Assembly: GCF_005405365.1 (NCBI RefSeq)
Contig: NZ_BJDX01000003.1
Coordinates: 62,001-126,000, forward strand
DNA from: Enterococcus xiangfangensis
GTDB taxonomy: Bacteria; Bacillota; Bacilli; Lactobacillales; Enterococcaceae
DNA length: 64,000 bases
Reading direction: 5' to 3'
Each line of letters opens with the position of its first letter. Within the stretch, counting starts at the first letter, position 1. This document shows, piece after piece, positions 35,891-47,471 of the stretch. The translations under genes were made by a program, and so were the position numbers. A model generated the notes under the pieces. The model did not search any database and was not told where the DNA came from. It saw only the letters and a list, made by a program, of their open reading frames with translations.

Positions 35891-37238
35891 AATTGACTAA
35901 CTCACCGTTGTGAATATATTTAGCAAAAGCCTGGTAATAATCTTCAAAAAGATCAGAATTTTTACTATCTTGCTGGGTCATTTCTTTTGGATAATAGAAA
36001 CGGACATCGCCTTGTCCTTGCCCAGTCAGTGCGGAAACTAATTGACTGGCCTTTGATAATTCAATCAATGAGCCGTCTTTTTGCATCAATTCAATCTGTG
36101 TTCGGTGGCTGCCTTTTTCAGGATGATACAGGTCATAAGGTAGATCGTAACTGGAATTGATCGCAGTATAATAACGTGGGTCAAAGCCGGCTTTTTCAAC
36201 TAAAGTTTTCATTTCAGTTAAACGTGGATTATCACTAGTGTCGACTGCGATTGATTTTAATGGTTTGCGATTTAAGAAGCGGTCGGCTAGATCACTTAAA
36301 ATCAAATCTTGCTCTTCCATCCATTGAGAGAAATACGTGTTTAGTACTCCGTCGTCCAATTTCAAATAATCGGCCAACGAGAAATCTTCTTTCAAAAAAG
36401 GAATCAAAAATTGCGAATGAAGCGTAAAAATATCCGCGTTACGCTGATACAGTTCGTGGGCACGATCTAATAAATGTTCTAACAGCACTTCCATCGCACG
36501 AGAAACTGGATGGAAATAAACTTGGACATACATTTGATAACGACTAACGATATAGTCCTCAACAGCATGCATCCCATTCATCGAAAAAGCGATCCCGCCG
36601 GCATAAGGCCGAATGACCCGCAAGATTCGTGTTAAATCAAAAGTACCATACTCTGTCCCAGTGTAGTAGGCATCTCGCAACAAATAATCCATTCGATCCG
36701 CGTCGATCTGGCTAGAGATCATTTGTACTACTTGCGGATTTTCATAAGTTTTAGTGATCACACTGGCAACTTTTTCTGGAAATCCCTCTTCAACATTATT
36801 TAAAATCTGAAAAACTTCTGTTTCTGGTGAAGTAATGATGGCGACAGTCAACGCTTCATGATCAGTATGGAAAATATGTTCGAAAGTATGCGAATAAGGA
36901 CCGTGCCCAACATCGTGCAGCAAGGCCGCACACAAGGCGACTAAACGATGGGAGTCATCCCAACCGTCTTTCCCGTATTTTTCTTTAGAAAAGTTTCGCT
37001 GAAAAATATCGCAGATTCGGCGAGTGATGTCATATACTCCTAGTGAATGGGCAAAACGGCTGTGTTCTGCTCCATGAAACGTATAAGAGGTCGTCCCGAG
37101 TTGCTTGATTCGGCGCAAACGTTGAACTTCTCTTGAATTGATCAAATCCAAAATTACTTGGTGTTGGACATGGATATAATTGTGAACAGGATCGCGGAAA
37201 ACTTTTTCCAGTGGGAGCATTTGATATTTATAGGTCAT
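35889..37238 (-). CDS. HD-domain dNTP triphosphohydrolase-like protein (YwfO/EF1143 type)
   Basis: Predicted metal-dependent phosphohydrolase, 449 residues; relatives such as E. faecalis EF1143 remove triphosphate from dNTPs. HD motifs: H near HGAEHSRFAHSLGV, ALLHDVGHGPYSHTFEH and the later Asp in SQIDADRMDYLLRDA. The C-terminal half contains an oligomerisation region. Its start overlaps the end of lipL by 11 nt, so the two are cotranscribed. B. subtilis has the same pair, ywfL (lipL) and ywfO, nearby. Confidence 0.9.
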   Translation of the reverse strand: MTYKYQMLPLEKVFRDPVHNYIHVQHQVILDLINSREVQRLRRIKQLGTTSYTFHGAEHSRFAHSLGVYDITRRICDIFQRNFSKEKYGKDGWDDSHRLVALCAALLHDVGHGPYSHTFEHIFHTDHEALTVAIITSPETEVFQILNNVEEGFPEKVASVITKTYENPQVVQMISSQIDADRMDYLLRDAYYTGTEYGTFDLTRILRVIRPYAGGIAFSMNGMHAVEDYIVSRYQMYVQVYFHPVSRAMEVLLEHLLDRAHELYQRNADIFTLHSQFLIPFLKEDFSLADYLKLDDGVLNTYFSQWMEEQDLILSDLADRFLNRKPLKSIAVDTSDNPRLTEMKTLVEKAGFDPRYYTAINSSYDLPYDLYHPEKGSHRTQIELMQKDGSLIELSKASQLVSALTGQGQGDVRFYYPKEMTQQDSKNSDLFEDYYQAFAKYIHNGELVN

Positions 37239-38037
37239 TGAGAGCCTCCTGAATGATCGAATTGCGTTGGTACATATTTTGAATGCGTCGTTGATAATCG
37301 TCTAATTGCTGAAAATTTGGTAAAAAGGACGTTTGATCCTGATGCGGCAAGGTTTGCAGTAATTCATTTTTGACAGAATCAATCGTTACATCAAAAGCTG
37401 CCGCATCATGCAGGGTTGTCATGCTTGCCGGATTTACTGGCGGATAATCGATTCCAAATTGTTCTTCTAATCCGCTTTGATAATAGCTGCGAACAATGTT
37501 GCCCCGCAAATTTTGCTCACCATTGACGCTTAAATACATCATGATCGCGACACCATCTTTTACTCGTCGTTGTGCGATCCCCGCAATTTTTTTGCCATTG
37601 ATTGAAAGATCATATTTACCTGGACAATAAGAATCAGTGATTTCACCGACTGTTAATTTTAATTGACCGAAACGAGTCTGTTCCAGCCAATCCACCATGG
37701 CTTGATAACCATCATCAATCGATAGTGCGGAGATCGTATTTTTTGGAAGAATCAATGAGACATTTAGGATCCCAGCGTCACTGATTACGCCCAACCCGCC
37801 AGCATTACGTAAAAGCAGGTGATAATTTTCTTTTTGGACAGTCTTGAGCGCTTGGTCAAAGTAAGTCACGCGACTGTCTTTCATTCCTAAGATCAATGTT
37901 TGTGGTAATTGCCAGAAATGAATGATCGGCTGTTCCTGCTCACCACTGAATGCTGTTAACACATCAGTTAAAGCAAAGGGGCTGAACAAATCATTTTCTG
38001 GGAGCATCCCTTGATCAAAAAGCAATGCTTCTTTCAT
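37228..38037 (-). CDS. lipL: Octanoyl-[GcvH]:protein N-octanoyltransferase LipL-like
   Basis: Amidotransferase of the biotin/lipoyl ligase fold, 269 residues, that moves octanoyl or lipoyl groups from GcvH to E2 subunits. Features: HFWQLPQTLILGMKDSR, LLRNAGGLGVISDAGILNVS (the RRxxGG-like loop), the Cys of SYCPGKYDLSINGKKIAGIAQ, which fits the catalytic Cys of LipL, and the SINGKKIAG loop. A lipoate ligase function cannot be fully excluded, but the Cys favours transfer. First gene of the leftward pair with the HD protein. Confidence 0.82.
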   Translation of the reverse strand: MKEALLFDQGMLPENDLFSPFALTDVLTAFSGEQEQPIIHFWQLPQTLILGMKDSRVTYFDQALKTVQKENYHLLLRNAGGLGVISDAGILNVSLILPKNTISALSIDDGYQAMVDWLEQTRFGQLKLTVGEITDSYCPGKYDLSINGKKIAGIAQRRVKDGVAIMMYLSVNGEQNLRGNIVRSYYQSGLEEQFGIDYPPVNPASMTTLHDAAAFDVTIDSVKNELLQTLPHQDQTSFLPNFQQLDDYQRRIQNMYQRNSIIQEALNDL

Positions 38038-38180
38038 CTAATCGTCCTTTCGTTCTTTAATTTTTTTACTATTATAAACAAAAATGTGAAAAGCAACTAA
38101 TTAAGTCGCTCAAAAAGCAGAAGTAGTTGACAAAAAAAGTAAAACCGACAAAAATAAATAGTGGAAGGAGTGGAAGCTCT

Positions 38181-38615
38181 GTGAATATTAAAGAAGGCAT
38201 TCCAGCAAAAATAAAAGTTCAAACGAAAGTCACTCAAAATAATGAGTCAGAAGATTTCGTATTTGATCTCCTTGGACAAGTCGTCAAGATGGGAGACACG
38301 TTGTATATTCGTTACAAAGAGATTCAACCGGACGGACAAGAGGCACCTGTTACGGTGAAGGTGACCCCAGATTCGCAAGTTCAATTGATCCGTTCTGGCG
38401 AAGCGCGGATGCGCATGCGATTTGCCTATCGTGAAAAACTGGAGACAAATTACAAAACCCCCTACGGCATGTTCATCATTTCAACTTACGCAAAAAATTT
38501 ACATGTCAGTTTGAAAGATCGTCCATTTTCCGGAATCATTACGATTGATTATACTCTTTATATGAAAGAAGAAAAAGTCGGCGACTATCAAATGGTCTTA
38601 GAATTTACAACCTGA
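38181..38615 (+). CDS. DUF1934 family beta-barrel protein (YwiB-like)
   Basis: Small calycin-like beta-barrel protein of 144 residues, unknown function. The pattern GIPAKIKVQTKV, GDTLYIRYKE, SGEARMRMRFAYREKLETNY, TPYGMFIISTYAKNL, GIITIDYTLYM matches DUF1934/YwiB. Start taken as GTG 38181, 10 nt after AAGGAG; 18 open codons upstream (Lys/Ser-rich) lie before that site. It sits just before rpoE, in the neighbourhood where B. subtilis has ywiB. Confidence 0.82.
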   Translation: MNIKEGIPAKIKVQTKVTQNNESEDFVFDLLGQVVKMGDTLYIRYKEIQPDGQEAPVTVKVTPDSQVQLIRSGEARMRMRFAYREKLETNYKTPYGMFIISTYAKNLHVSLKDRPFSGIITIDYTLYMKEEKVGDYQMVLEFTT

Positions 38616-38628
38616 GTACAAGAAAGGT

Positions 38629-38657
38629 TTGCTTTTTAGCTTTTGATTTTGTATGAT
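38629..38657 (+). promoter_or_regulatory. rpoE promoter
   Basis: TTGCTT (38629-38634), 17-nt spacer, TATGAT (38652-38657). Confidence 0.7.
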
Positions 38658-38688
38658 AAGGAGTAGACTTTGAAAGGACGTGTCATAC

Positions 38689-39291
38689 TTGGAACTTAGT
38701 ATTTTTGATGGTTTGAACAAAGATGAATTATCAATGATTGAAGTGGCACACGCAATTCTGGAAGAACGCGCAGATGTAATGGATTTTTCGGATCTAGTAA
38801 ATCAAATCCAAAATTATCTTGGCAAATCAGACAGTGAAATTCGTGATGCATTAGCCCAATTTTATACCGATTTAAATATTGATGGAAGCTTTATTTCTCT
38901 AGGCGATAATCGCTGGGGATTACGTTCATGGTATGCGATCGATTCTATCGATGAAGAAGTCAACCATGTAGACGACGAAGAAGAAGATGCACCGCGTCGT
39001 AAAAAACGCAAAAAAGTCAATGCCTTCATCAATGGCGATGAAGATGCGATCGACTATAATGACGATGATCCAGAGGATGCAGACTTATTAGCCGACGATG
39101 AAGAAGATGAAATCGACGACGATGATGACGATGACGATGACGAAATCGCAGCATACAACTCTGATTTACAAGAAATCGGAGCGGATGCAAACGAGGATGA
39201 TGAAGAAGTTGTCCCAGGCGGAATCGAAGATGATCTAAGTGTTATCGATGATGACGACGATGATTTTGATGATGAAGAGGACGAAGAATAG
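38689..39291 (+). CDS. rpoE: RNA polymerase delta subunit
   Basis: Accessory RNA polymerase subunit of Firmicutes that speeds recycling and promoter selectivity, 200 residues. The folded N-terminal domain (about 1-85) shows [19 protein letters not shown] and [12 protein letters not shown] basic patch RRKKRKK follows, then a disordered acidic tail with runs of Asp/Glu to the end. The start is TTG 38689: AAAGGA is 10 nt upstream and the protein then begins MELSIFDG as in relatives; GTG 38680 touches that site. Its stop lies in the terminator stem. Confidence 0.95.
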   Translation: MELSIFDGLNKDELSMIEVAHAILEERADVMDFSDLVNQIQNYLGKSDSEIRDALAQFYTDLNIDGSFISLGDNRWGLRSWYAIDSIDEEVNHVDDEEEDAPRRKKRKKVNAFINGDEDAIDYNDDDPEDADLLADDEEDEIDDDDDDDDDEIAAYNSDLQEIGADANEDDEEVVPGGIEDDLSVIDDDDDDFDDEEDEE

Positions 39292-39318
39292 ATCGATTGA
39301 TCTATTCTTTTCTTTTTT
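39284..39318 (+). terminator. Terminator of rpoE, overlapping its stop codon
   Basis: AAGAATAGATC pairs with GATCTATTCTT, 4-nt loop, followed by TTCTTTTTTT. Confidence 0.88.
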
Positions 39319-39370
39319 TAACTTAGTGAAACCGATCAAAAAAAGACACCGCTCTACAGAGTAGTATCAA

Positions 39371-39640
39371 GTGATGCAGAGAGGTAAAACGCTGAGAATA
39401 AAAATGAAAAAAATAAATGAAATGTATAATTTTATCGGTCATATTGTGCAAGTAATGTTAAATAGTGGAAATAGTATTGTTGGATTCGTGGATGATTGCG
39501 AAACAGTTTTCGATAATGATATAGGAGAGACTTTATTGCTAGATGTGGCAACAACTCATCTACCACAAATGTATAGAAAATCTTATCCACTAGAAACGGT
39601 ACTGATAAAAGATATCAAAGACATTGAAATAGTTGAGTAG
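39371..39640 (+). CDS. Small hypothetical protein (up to 89 residues)
   Basis: I do not recognise it. The core, from about YNFIGHIVQVMLNSGNSIVG to the end, looks like a small beta barrel (a strand-turn-strand with GxxxxGFVDDC), reminiscent of LSm-like folds, but this is only an impression. The start is uncertain: GTG 39371, ATG 39374, CTG 39392 (best spaced from GAGAGG) or ATG 39404. The AT-rich neighbourhood and lack of partners suggest an accessory gene. Confidence 0.45.
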   Translation: MMQRGKTLRIKMKKINEMYNFIGHIVQVMLNSGNSIVGFVDDCETVFDNDIGETLLLDVATTHLPQMYRKSYPLETVLIKDIKDIEIVE

Positions 39641-39804
39641 AGTACAGACCAAGGAGCTTTGTGCTTTTTATTTTGCCCTGAACAACGGTAGGATGAATGA
39701 AATGACGCGTGAAGATTTAAAAGATGAGGTTTATCAGCTTTTTTGATAAATCTAGAGCCTGTTTGTCTAGTTTTCTCCAAACTTAAATAATTAACAGAAA
39801 CAAA

Positions 39805-39828
39805 AAAAGAAGCCTTTCAGCTTCTTTT
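39805..39828. terminator. Hairpin terminator, best oriented for the tRNA-Arg transcript
   Basis: AAAAGAAGC and GCTTCTTTT pair around a 6-nt loop; on the minus strand seven T residues follow. It would end a leftward transcript from the tRNA gene. The stretch 39641-40001 holds this hairpin and no convincing gene. Confidence 0.65.
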
Positions 39829-40001
39829 GCTTACTATTATATTGATAAAACCTAACCCACTTTATTAAAGGTTTAACTACAGAAAGGCCACGAATTACTT
39901 TTAACCACAAACTCTTTGTAAGTGAATATACCGTAAATCTTCATATATAGCGGTTTTGTGTAATCTTGTCATTTGATGTATACTCTAAATTGTTGAGAAA
40001 A

Positions 40002-40073
40002 TGCGCCCTGAGGGAATCGAACCCCCGTCTCAAGAACCGGAATCTTACGTGATATCCACTACACTAAGGGCGC
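40002..40073 (-). tRNA. tRNA-Arg, anticodon CCG
   Basis: A 72-nt cloverleaf on the minus strand: acceptor GCGCCCT pairs with AGGGCGC, discriminator A, D arm with GTGTAGTGGATATCAC, anticodon stem TAAGA/TCTTG with loop TTCCGGT, T arm GGGTTCGATTCCC. The anticodon CCG reads the rare codon CGG. CCA is not encoded. It is divergent from rpoN. Confidence 0.95.
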
Positions 40074-40126
40074 AAGCACGAGTATTAGTTTAGCATATAA
40101 TTTGAAAAAAACAAGGGGAAAGTAAT

Positions 40127-41428
40127 ATGAAGTTTCAACAAAGTTATTCGCAAAAGCAGCAACAGACTCAAAAACTAGCGATGACACAAGAATTGCAGCA
40201 GGCTATCCAGATCTTACAATTTAATACTGAAGAGTTGCAAGACTATGTTGAAACGGTTTCTTTAGAAAATCCGTTGTTTGATGTGGTCGCTCCAAAAATC
40301 CAAAGCGACTTGATGCAAATGCACAGCGGACCGGTCAAAGAAGATTCTTTTATCCAAATCGCCGATCATCCGGTCTCGTTATTTGAGCATTTGATCCATC
40401 AGATCCATTTGAATTACCGCGACACGTTTATTCGTGAGATCATGTTGGTGTTAGTAGAGTACATCGATGTAAACGGCTATTTGAAGGTCGATGAAGAGGA
40501 AATTAAAAAAGAGTTGAAAGCGACAGATATTCAATATCTGGATGCGTTGACACTCTTGCAACAATTAGATCCGCCAGGAGTGGGTGCTAGAAACTTGCAA
40601 GAATGTTTGATGTTGCAAACCGAGCAAGATGATTACGCACCAGACTTGGCGTATCTCTTGTTAGAAGAATCTTTTGAGGCGATTGCGAAAAGAAAATTTG
40701 AACAAATTGCCAAGGAATACAAAATCAGTTTAGCTCAAGTTCAACAGATTCTGGATTATATTCGATCCTTGAATCCATTTCCAGGAACAGGTTTTGGAAG
40801 CCAAGACTCAAACTTTATTATTCCAGATCTTACATTAGTAAGGCGAGAAGGCCAGTTAGTCGTTTTATCTAATAAACGAGGACAACTGCGCTTGAATTTT
40901 CAAGAAAATTATTTTAATCGCTTGAAACTGCAGGCCGATGAAGAGACCAAAGTTTATTTAAAAGAAAAATTGCAACAATTTGAATGGCTGAATAAAACCC
41001 TCGGCCAGCGAAAAGATACGATTCTTGAGGTCGGAAAAATCATTGTACAGCATCAAGCAGCTTTTTTTGAAAACAAACAAGGTACATTAAAGCCATTGAT
41101 GTTAAAAGATGTAGCTAAACAATTAGAAGTCCATGAATCGACGATCAGCCGTGCGGTCAATGGCAAGTATATCGAGACGGATTTTGGTGTATTTGAATTA
41201 CGCCGTTTTTTTGTCAATAAAGTCAATGATGAAGAAACATCGGCAGATGAAGTTAAACAGTTGATCAGTACTTTAATCGAACAAGAAGATAAGCACAAGC
41301 CATTATCAGATCAAAAAATCGTCGGATTGCTTGCTGAACAAGCGCAAAAAATTTCTCGACGAACAGTAGCAAAATATCGGGATGCGCTAAATATTCCCAG
41401 TTCATCGAAAAGAAAACGTTTTGATTAA
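40127..41428 (+). CDS. rpoN: RNA polymerase sigma-54 factor
   Basis: Sigma factor for -24/-12 promoters that need an enhancer-binding ATPase, 433 residues. Region I is Gln-rich and begins KFQQSYSQKQQQTQKLAMTQ. The core-binding region shows LDPPGVGARNLQECL. The DNA-binding region has MLKDVAKQLEVHESTISRAV (HTH) and the RpoN box SRRTVAKYRDALNIP near the C-terminus. In enterococci sigma-54 mainly serves sugar PTS operons controlled by LevR-type activators. AAGGGGAAAG precedes the ATG. Confidence 0.96.
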   Translation: MKFQQSYSQKQQQTQKLAMTQELQQAIQILQFNTEELQDYVETVSLENPLFDVVAPKIQSDLMQMHSGPVKEDSFIQIADHPVSLFEHLIHQIHLNYRDTFIREIMLVLVEYIDVNGYLKVDEEEIKKELKATDIQYLDALTLLQQLDPPGVGARNLQECLMLQTEQDDYAPDLAYLLLEESFEAIAKRKFEQIAKEYKISLAQVQQILDYIRSLNPFPGTGFGSQDSNFIIPDLTLVRREGQLVVLSNKRGQLRLNFQENYFNRLKLQADEETKVYLKEKLQQFEWLNKTLGQRKDTILEVGKIIVQHQAAFFENKQGTLKPLMLKDVAKQLEVHESTISRAVNGKYIETDFGVFELRRFFVNKVNDEETSADEVKQLISTLIEQEDKHKPLSDQKIVGLLAEQAQKISRRTVAKYRDALNIPSSSKRKRFD

Positions 41429-41456
41429 ATCAAGTGAAAAAAGCGGGTCTTTTTCC

Positions 41457-41485
41457 TTGCATAGAAGTCTCAAACCTGTTACACT
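41457..41485 (+). promoter_or_regulatory. Promoter of the cggR-gap operon
   Basis: TTGCAT (41457-41462), 17-nt spacer, TACACT (41480-41485). A perfect 16-bp palindrome, GAAATTTGCAAATTTC (41497-41512), lies just downstream. A second promoter with TTGATT at 41524 and TAAAAT at 41545 is weaker (15-nt spacer). Confidence 0.6.
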
Positions 41486-41554
41486 CTGAAATGTAAGAAA
41501 TTTGCAAATTTCAAATGAGTAATTTGATTTTCTTGCATTTTTTTTAAAATTCAT

Positions 41555-41589
41555 GGGTCGCCAAACGTCTATGAGGGACTACTTGAGTC
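41555..41589 (+). promoter_or_regulatory. CggR operator (two direct repeats)
   Basis: GGGTC-N6-CGTC at 41555-41569 and GGGAC-N6-AGTC at 41575-41589 follow the B. subtilis CggR operator layout of two GGGAC-N6-TGTC repeats, with matching 20-nt periodicity. They end 16 nt before the cggR start. CggR bound here blocks the operon; fructose-1,6-bisphosphate relieves this in B. subtilis. Confidence 0.82.
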
Positions 41590-41605
41590 CAGCGGAGGGA
41601 TTCCT

Positions 41606-42643
41606 TTGTTAAGTGAATTAAGAGTACTCGAAGCAATCGCCCCTGATGTGTTAGAGGTTGTAAAGAAAAGATATCGCATCATGCAGAATATTTTTTGGAT
41701 GCAACCAATCGGTCGAAGAAACTTAGCTGATTCATTAGGTCTTACTGAGCGTGTACTGCGTAGTGAGACAGATTATCTTAGAGATCAGCGTTTGATTGAT
41801 GCGACAAAGAGCGGCATGTTGCTGACTGAAAAAGGCGAAGGTTTATTGCAACATCTAGAAGTTTTGATGGAACAATTTACCGGTATGGATCAGTTAGAAA
41901 AACGGCTTGCTTCGCAATTTAAAATCGAACGATGCCTGATTGTTTCTGGTAACAGTGATGAACAGGAAAAAGTGATCGGTGAATTTGGCGAGTTGATTGA
42001 CGAAGCATTGCAACGTCAATTACCAGATGGCCGAAACATAATCGCAGTGATGGGCGGTACGACAATGGCAGAAGTTGCTAGACACGTCAGCCCGTTAGAA
42101 ACAGCGAAACGTCATAATACTTTTGTTCCAGCCCGAGGCGGTATCGGTGAAGCGGTAGCTATTCAAGCCAATTCAGTGAGTGCCTTGATGGCAGCTAATG
42201 CACATGGTGAACATCGCGTGTTGTATGTGCCAGAACAATTGAGTGAATTAGCGTATCACACACTGCTGAAAGAACCTTCGATTAAAAATGTCTTGGCGAT
42301 GATCAAAGAGGCAAATTGTGTTGTACACAGTATTGGTCGGGCGGTACACATGGCAGCCAGACGAAAGATGTCAGAAGATGAAATCATTCGTTTGAAACAA
42401 AAAAATGCTGTAGCAGAATCATTTGGTTACTTTTTTGATGAACATGGAGCAATCGTTCATAAAGTACCACGTATCGGTTTATCATTAGAAGATATTCAAA
42501 AGATGCCGATTGTTCTAGCTGTCGCAGGTGGCAAAAGCAAAGCGAAAGCCATCACAGCATATATGAAAAATGCTCCAAAACAAACGTGGCTCATCACAGA
42601 TGAAGCTGCTGCAAATGAGATTTTAAAAGGGTCATCCCTTTAA
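41606..42643 (+). CDS. cggR: Central glycolytic genes regulator CggR
   Basis: Transcriptional repressor of the gap operon, 345 residues. The N-terminal winged helix (about 35-85: GRRNLADSLGLTERVLRSET) is followed by a SorC/DeoR-type sugar-phosphate-binding domain (AVMGGTTMAEVARHV, FVPARGGIGE, AVAGGKSKAKAI). The start is TTG 41606, 7 nt after GGAGGG. It is the first gene of the glycolytic cluster and its own operator lies just upstream, so it is autoregulated. gap follows 40 nt later. Confidence 0.95.
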   Translation: MLSELRVLEAIAPDVLEVVKKRYRIMQNIFWMQPIGRRNLADSLGLTERVLRSETDYLRDQRLIDATKSGMLLTEKGEGLLQHLEVLMEQFTGMDQLEKRLASQFKIERCLIVSGNSDEQEKVIGEFGELIDEALQRQLPDGRNIIAVMGGTTMAEVARHVSPLETAKRHNTFVPARGGIGEAVAIQANSVSALMAANAHGEHRVLYVPEQLSELAYHTLLKEPSIKNVLAMIKEANCVVHSIGRAVHMAARRKMSEDEIIRLKQKNAVAESFGYFFDEHGAIVHKVPRIGLSLEDIQKMPIVLAVAGGKSKAKAITAYMKNAPKQTWLITDEAAANEILKGSSL

Positions 42644-42683
42644 AATAAATATATTTTTTGATTCCATAAGGAGGAAATCTTAA

Positions 42684-43685
42684 ATGACAGTAAAAGTTGG
42701 AATTAACGGATTTGGACGTATCGGACGCTTAGCATTCCGCCGTATCCAAGATGTAGAAGGATTGGAAGTTGTAGCTATCAACGACTTAACAGACGCTAAA
42801 ATGTTGGCTCACTTGTTAAAATATGATACAACTCAAGGTCGCTTTAACGGAACTGTTGAAGTTCATGAAGGTTCATTCAACGTGAACGGAAAAGAAGTTA
42901 AAGTTCTTGCTAACCGCAACCCTGAAGAATTACCTTGGGGAGAACTAGGAGTAGACATCGTATTAGAATGTACTGGCTTCTTCACTTCTAAACCTGCTGC
43001 TGAAAAACATTTAACAGCTGGTGCTAAACGTGTTGTTATCTCAGCTCCTGGTGGTAACGATGTTCCAACAATCGTTTACAATACTAACCACGAAACTTTA
43101 ACTGGTGACGAAACAGTTATTTCTGGTGCTTCATGTACTACTAACTGTTTAGCTCCTATGGCTAAAACTTTAAATGACGAATTTGGTGTTGTTGAAGGTT
43201 TAATGACAACTATCCACGCTTACACTGGTGACCAAATGACTCTTGATGGACCTCATCCTAAAGGTGACTTCCGTCGCGCACGTGCTGCTGCAGCAAACAT
43301 CGTGCCTAACTCAACTGGTGCTGCTAAAGCAATCGGTTTAGTTATCCCTGACTTGAACGGTAAATTAGACGGAGCAGCTCAACGTGTTCCTGTTGCAACT
43401 GGTTCATTAACTGAATTAGTGACTGTTCTTAACAAAAAAGTTACTGTTGATGAAGTAAATGCAGCTATGAAAGCAGCATCAAACGAATCATTCGGTTACA
43501 ACACTGACGAAATCGTTTCTTCAGATATCGTAGGCATGACTTACGGTTCATTATTTGACGAAACTCAAACTAAAGTAATGACAGTTGGCGAACAACAATT
43601 AGTTAAAACTGTTGCTTGGTATGACAACGAAATGTCATACACTGCTCAATTAGTTCGTACTTTAGAATACTTCGCAAAACTTTAA
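42684..43685 (+). CDS. gap: Glyceraldehyde-3-phosphate dehydrogenase, NAD+-type
   Basis: Glycolytic dehydrogenase, 333 residues. The nucleotide-binding [11 protein letters not shown]34 (NAD+ specificity, in AINDLTD), catalytic C151 in [11 protein letters not shown] and the downstream HAYTGDQ are intact. Codon use is strongly biased to GCT, GTT, ACT and AAC, as in highly expressed genes. AAGGAGG precedes the ATG by 8 nt. A terminator follows, which would let gap be made in excess over pgk. Confidence 0.98.
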   Translation: MTVKVGINGFGRIGRLAFRRIQDVEGLEVVAINDLTDAKMLAHLLKYDTTQGRFNGTVEVHEGSFNVNGKEVKVLANRNPEELPWGELGVDIVLECTGFFTSKPAAEKHLTAGAKRVVISAPGGNDVPTIVYNTNHETLTGDETVISGASCTTNCLAPMAKTLNDEFGVVEGLMTTIHAYTGDQMTLDGPHPKGDFRRARAAAANIVPNSTGAAKAIGLVIPDLNGKLDGAAQRVPVATGSLTELVTVLNKKVTVDEVNAAMKAASNESFGYNTDEIVSSDIVGMTYGSLFDETQTKVMTVGEQQLVKTVAWYDNEMSYTAQLVRTLEYFAKL

Positions 43686-43721
43686 GATTTAGTTTAAACG
43701 AAAACAAATTGTCTGAAACAA

Positions 43722-43753
43722 GGCGGGGAAGCAACGCGCTTCTCCGTTTTTTT
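43722..43753 (+). terminator. Terminator between gap and pgk
   Basis: CGGGGAAGC (43724-43732) pairs with GCTTCTCCG (43738-43746), one G-U pair, then seven T residues. A TATAAT at 43792-43797 beyond it may serve as the -10 of a separate pgk promoter, though no good -35 is seen. Confidence 0.85.
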
Positions 43754-43834
43754 CGTAAGTCTATCATTAGCTCTTTTATTAGAAAGAGTTGTATAATGAT
43801 AGAGATTCAAAAAAATATTTGGAGGTTTTCTTTC

Positions 43835-45025
43835 ATGGCAAAAATGACAGTTAAAGATCTTGACTTGAAAGACAAGAAAGTTTTAGTCCGTGTGGATTTT
43901 AACGTTCCTGTTAAAGATGGCGTGATTACTGATGACACTCGTATCAAAGCGGCGTTACCAACAATCAACTACATTTTAGAACAAGGCGGCAAAGCTATTT
44001 TGTTCTCTCACTTAGGTCGTGTGAAAACAGAAGAAGACAAAGCAGGCAAATCATTAAAACCTGTTGCTGAACGTCTAAGCGAATTATTAGGTAAAAACGT
44101 AACGTTCGTACCTGAAACTCGTGGTTCTGAATTAGAAGCAGCAATCGCAGACATGAAAGACGGCGACGTAGTTGTATTTGAAAATACTCGTTTTGAAGAT
44201 ATCGACGGCAAAAAAGAAAGCGGCAATGACGCTGAACTTGGCAAATACTGGGCTTCATTAGGCGATGTATTCGTAAATGACGCATTTGGTACTGCACACC
44301 GGGCCCACGCTTCAAACGTAGGGATCGCTTCTACTGGAATTCCAACTGTTGCTGGATTCTTAATGGAAAAAGAAATCAAATTCATCGGCGAAGCTGTTGA
44401 AGAACCTAAACGCCCTATGATCGCTATCTTAGGTGGCGCGAAAGTTTCGGATAAAATCGGCGTAATCAAAAACTTGATTCCTAAAGCTGACAAAATCTTG
44501 ATCGGCGGCGGAATGACATACACATTCTACAAAGCTAAAGGCATGGAAATCGGTAACTCATTAGTAGAAGCTGACAAAGTGGAATTAGCAAAAGAATTAA
44601 TTGAAGCAGCGGGCGATAAATTAGTATTACCAGTTGACTCAATCACAGCGGCTGAATTCTCAAATGACGTTCCAACTGAAGAACATACTGGTGATGTTCC
44701 AGCAGGACAAATGGGTCTTGACATTGGACCAGAATCAATCGCTTTATTCGCTCAAACATTAAAAGGCGCAAAAACAGTTGTTTGGAACGGACCTATGGGT
44801 GTGTTCGAAATGAGCAACTTTGCAAATGGAACAATCGGTGTTTGTGAAGCAATCGCAAACTTAACAGATGCTACAACAATTATTGGTGGCGGAGACTCTG
44901 CAGCAGCAGCTGAACAACTTGGCTTTGCTGACAAATTCACCCACATCTCAACAGGTGGCGGCGCAAGTCTTGAATTATTAGAAGGTAAAGAATTACCTGG
45001 TCTTGCAGCAATCAATAATAAATAG
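43835..45025 (+). CDS. pgk: Phosphoglycerate kinase
   Basis: Glycolytic kinase that makes ATP from 1,3-bisphosphoglycerate, 396 residues. N-terminal [15 protein letters not shown], substrate-binding [20 protein letters not shown], and the nucleotide domain [11 protein letters not shown] and [13 protein letters not shown] are present. Start ATG 43835 follows TTGGAGG by 9 nt; 42 further open codons upstream run into the gap terminator and are not used. High-expression codon use, like gap. Confidence 0.98.
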   Translation: MAKMTVKDLDLKDKKVLVRVDFNVPVKDGVITDDTRIKAALPTINYILEQGGKAILFSHLGRVKTEEDKAGKSLKPVAERLSELLGKNVTFVPETRGSELEAAIADMKDGDVVVFENTRFEDIDGKKESGNDAELGKYWASLGDVFVNDAFGTAHRAHASNVGIASTGIPTVAGFLMEKEIKFIGEAVEEPKRPMIAILGGAKVSDKIGVIKNLIPKADKILIGGGMTYTFYKAKGMEIGNSLVEADKVELAKELIEAAGDKLVLPVDSITAAEFSNDVPTEEHTGDVPAGQMGLDIGPESIALFAQTLKGAKTVVWNGPMGVFEMSNFANGTIGVCEAIANLTDATTIIGGGDSAAAAEQLGFADKFTHISTGGGASLELLEGKELPGLAAINNK

Positions 45026-45044
45026 GAAAAGTTAACTTCATTCC

Positions 45045-45083
45045 TCCAGCTCTTAGGCAGATAGTTGTCTGCAAAGAGTTGGA
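45045..45083 (+). other. Intercistronic hairpin between pgk and tpiA
   Basis: TCCAGCTCTT pairs with AAGAGTTGGA (one G-U pair), with an inner GCAGA/TCTGC stem. No T run follows, so it is more likely an mRNA stability or processing element than a terminator. Confidence 0.55.
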
Positions 45084-45130
45084 TTGTGAATGGATAACGG
45101 ATACCTTAATATGAAAAGGAGTTTTTTTAA

Positions 45131-47311
<2,181 letters not shown>

Positions 47312-47331
47312 TTAAATTTATTAAGCTGAAG

Positions 47332-47357
47332 CCTGTGAGAAGAAATTCTCGCAGGTT
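47332..47357 (+). terminator. Terminator of eno
   Basis: CCTGTGAGAA pairs with TTCTCGCAGG around GAAA, then seven T residues. Confidence 0.92.
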
Positions 47358-47471
47358 TTTTTGTGTCAAAATGAGGGGGATTGAGTATTGATAAGTGTAA
47401 AAGGTCGGTAGGTAGTCATAAAATTGAAATATGATACTATGTAGGTAACAAAGTTGAATGGAGGAAAAAAT

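Noticed and set aside
39110..39290. Tandem GAT/GAC repeats resembling a microsatellite
   Set aside because: They encode the Asp/Glu-rich disordered tail of RpoE, normal for that protein.
39693..39746. Tiny ORF MNEMTREDLKDEVYQLF near the tRNA gene
   Set aside because: Seventeen codons, with AGG too close to the start and no promoter or terminator that belongs to it. It could be a remnant, but there is no support.
43709..43834. N-terminal extension of pgk (42 codons)
   Set aside because: It starts before the gap terminator and lacks a ribosome binding site. The internal ATG has TTGGAGG and matches the family start. Similar extensions before eno, ntpF, rpmE2 and the gnd-like gene were rejected for the same reason.
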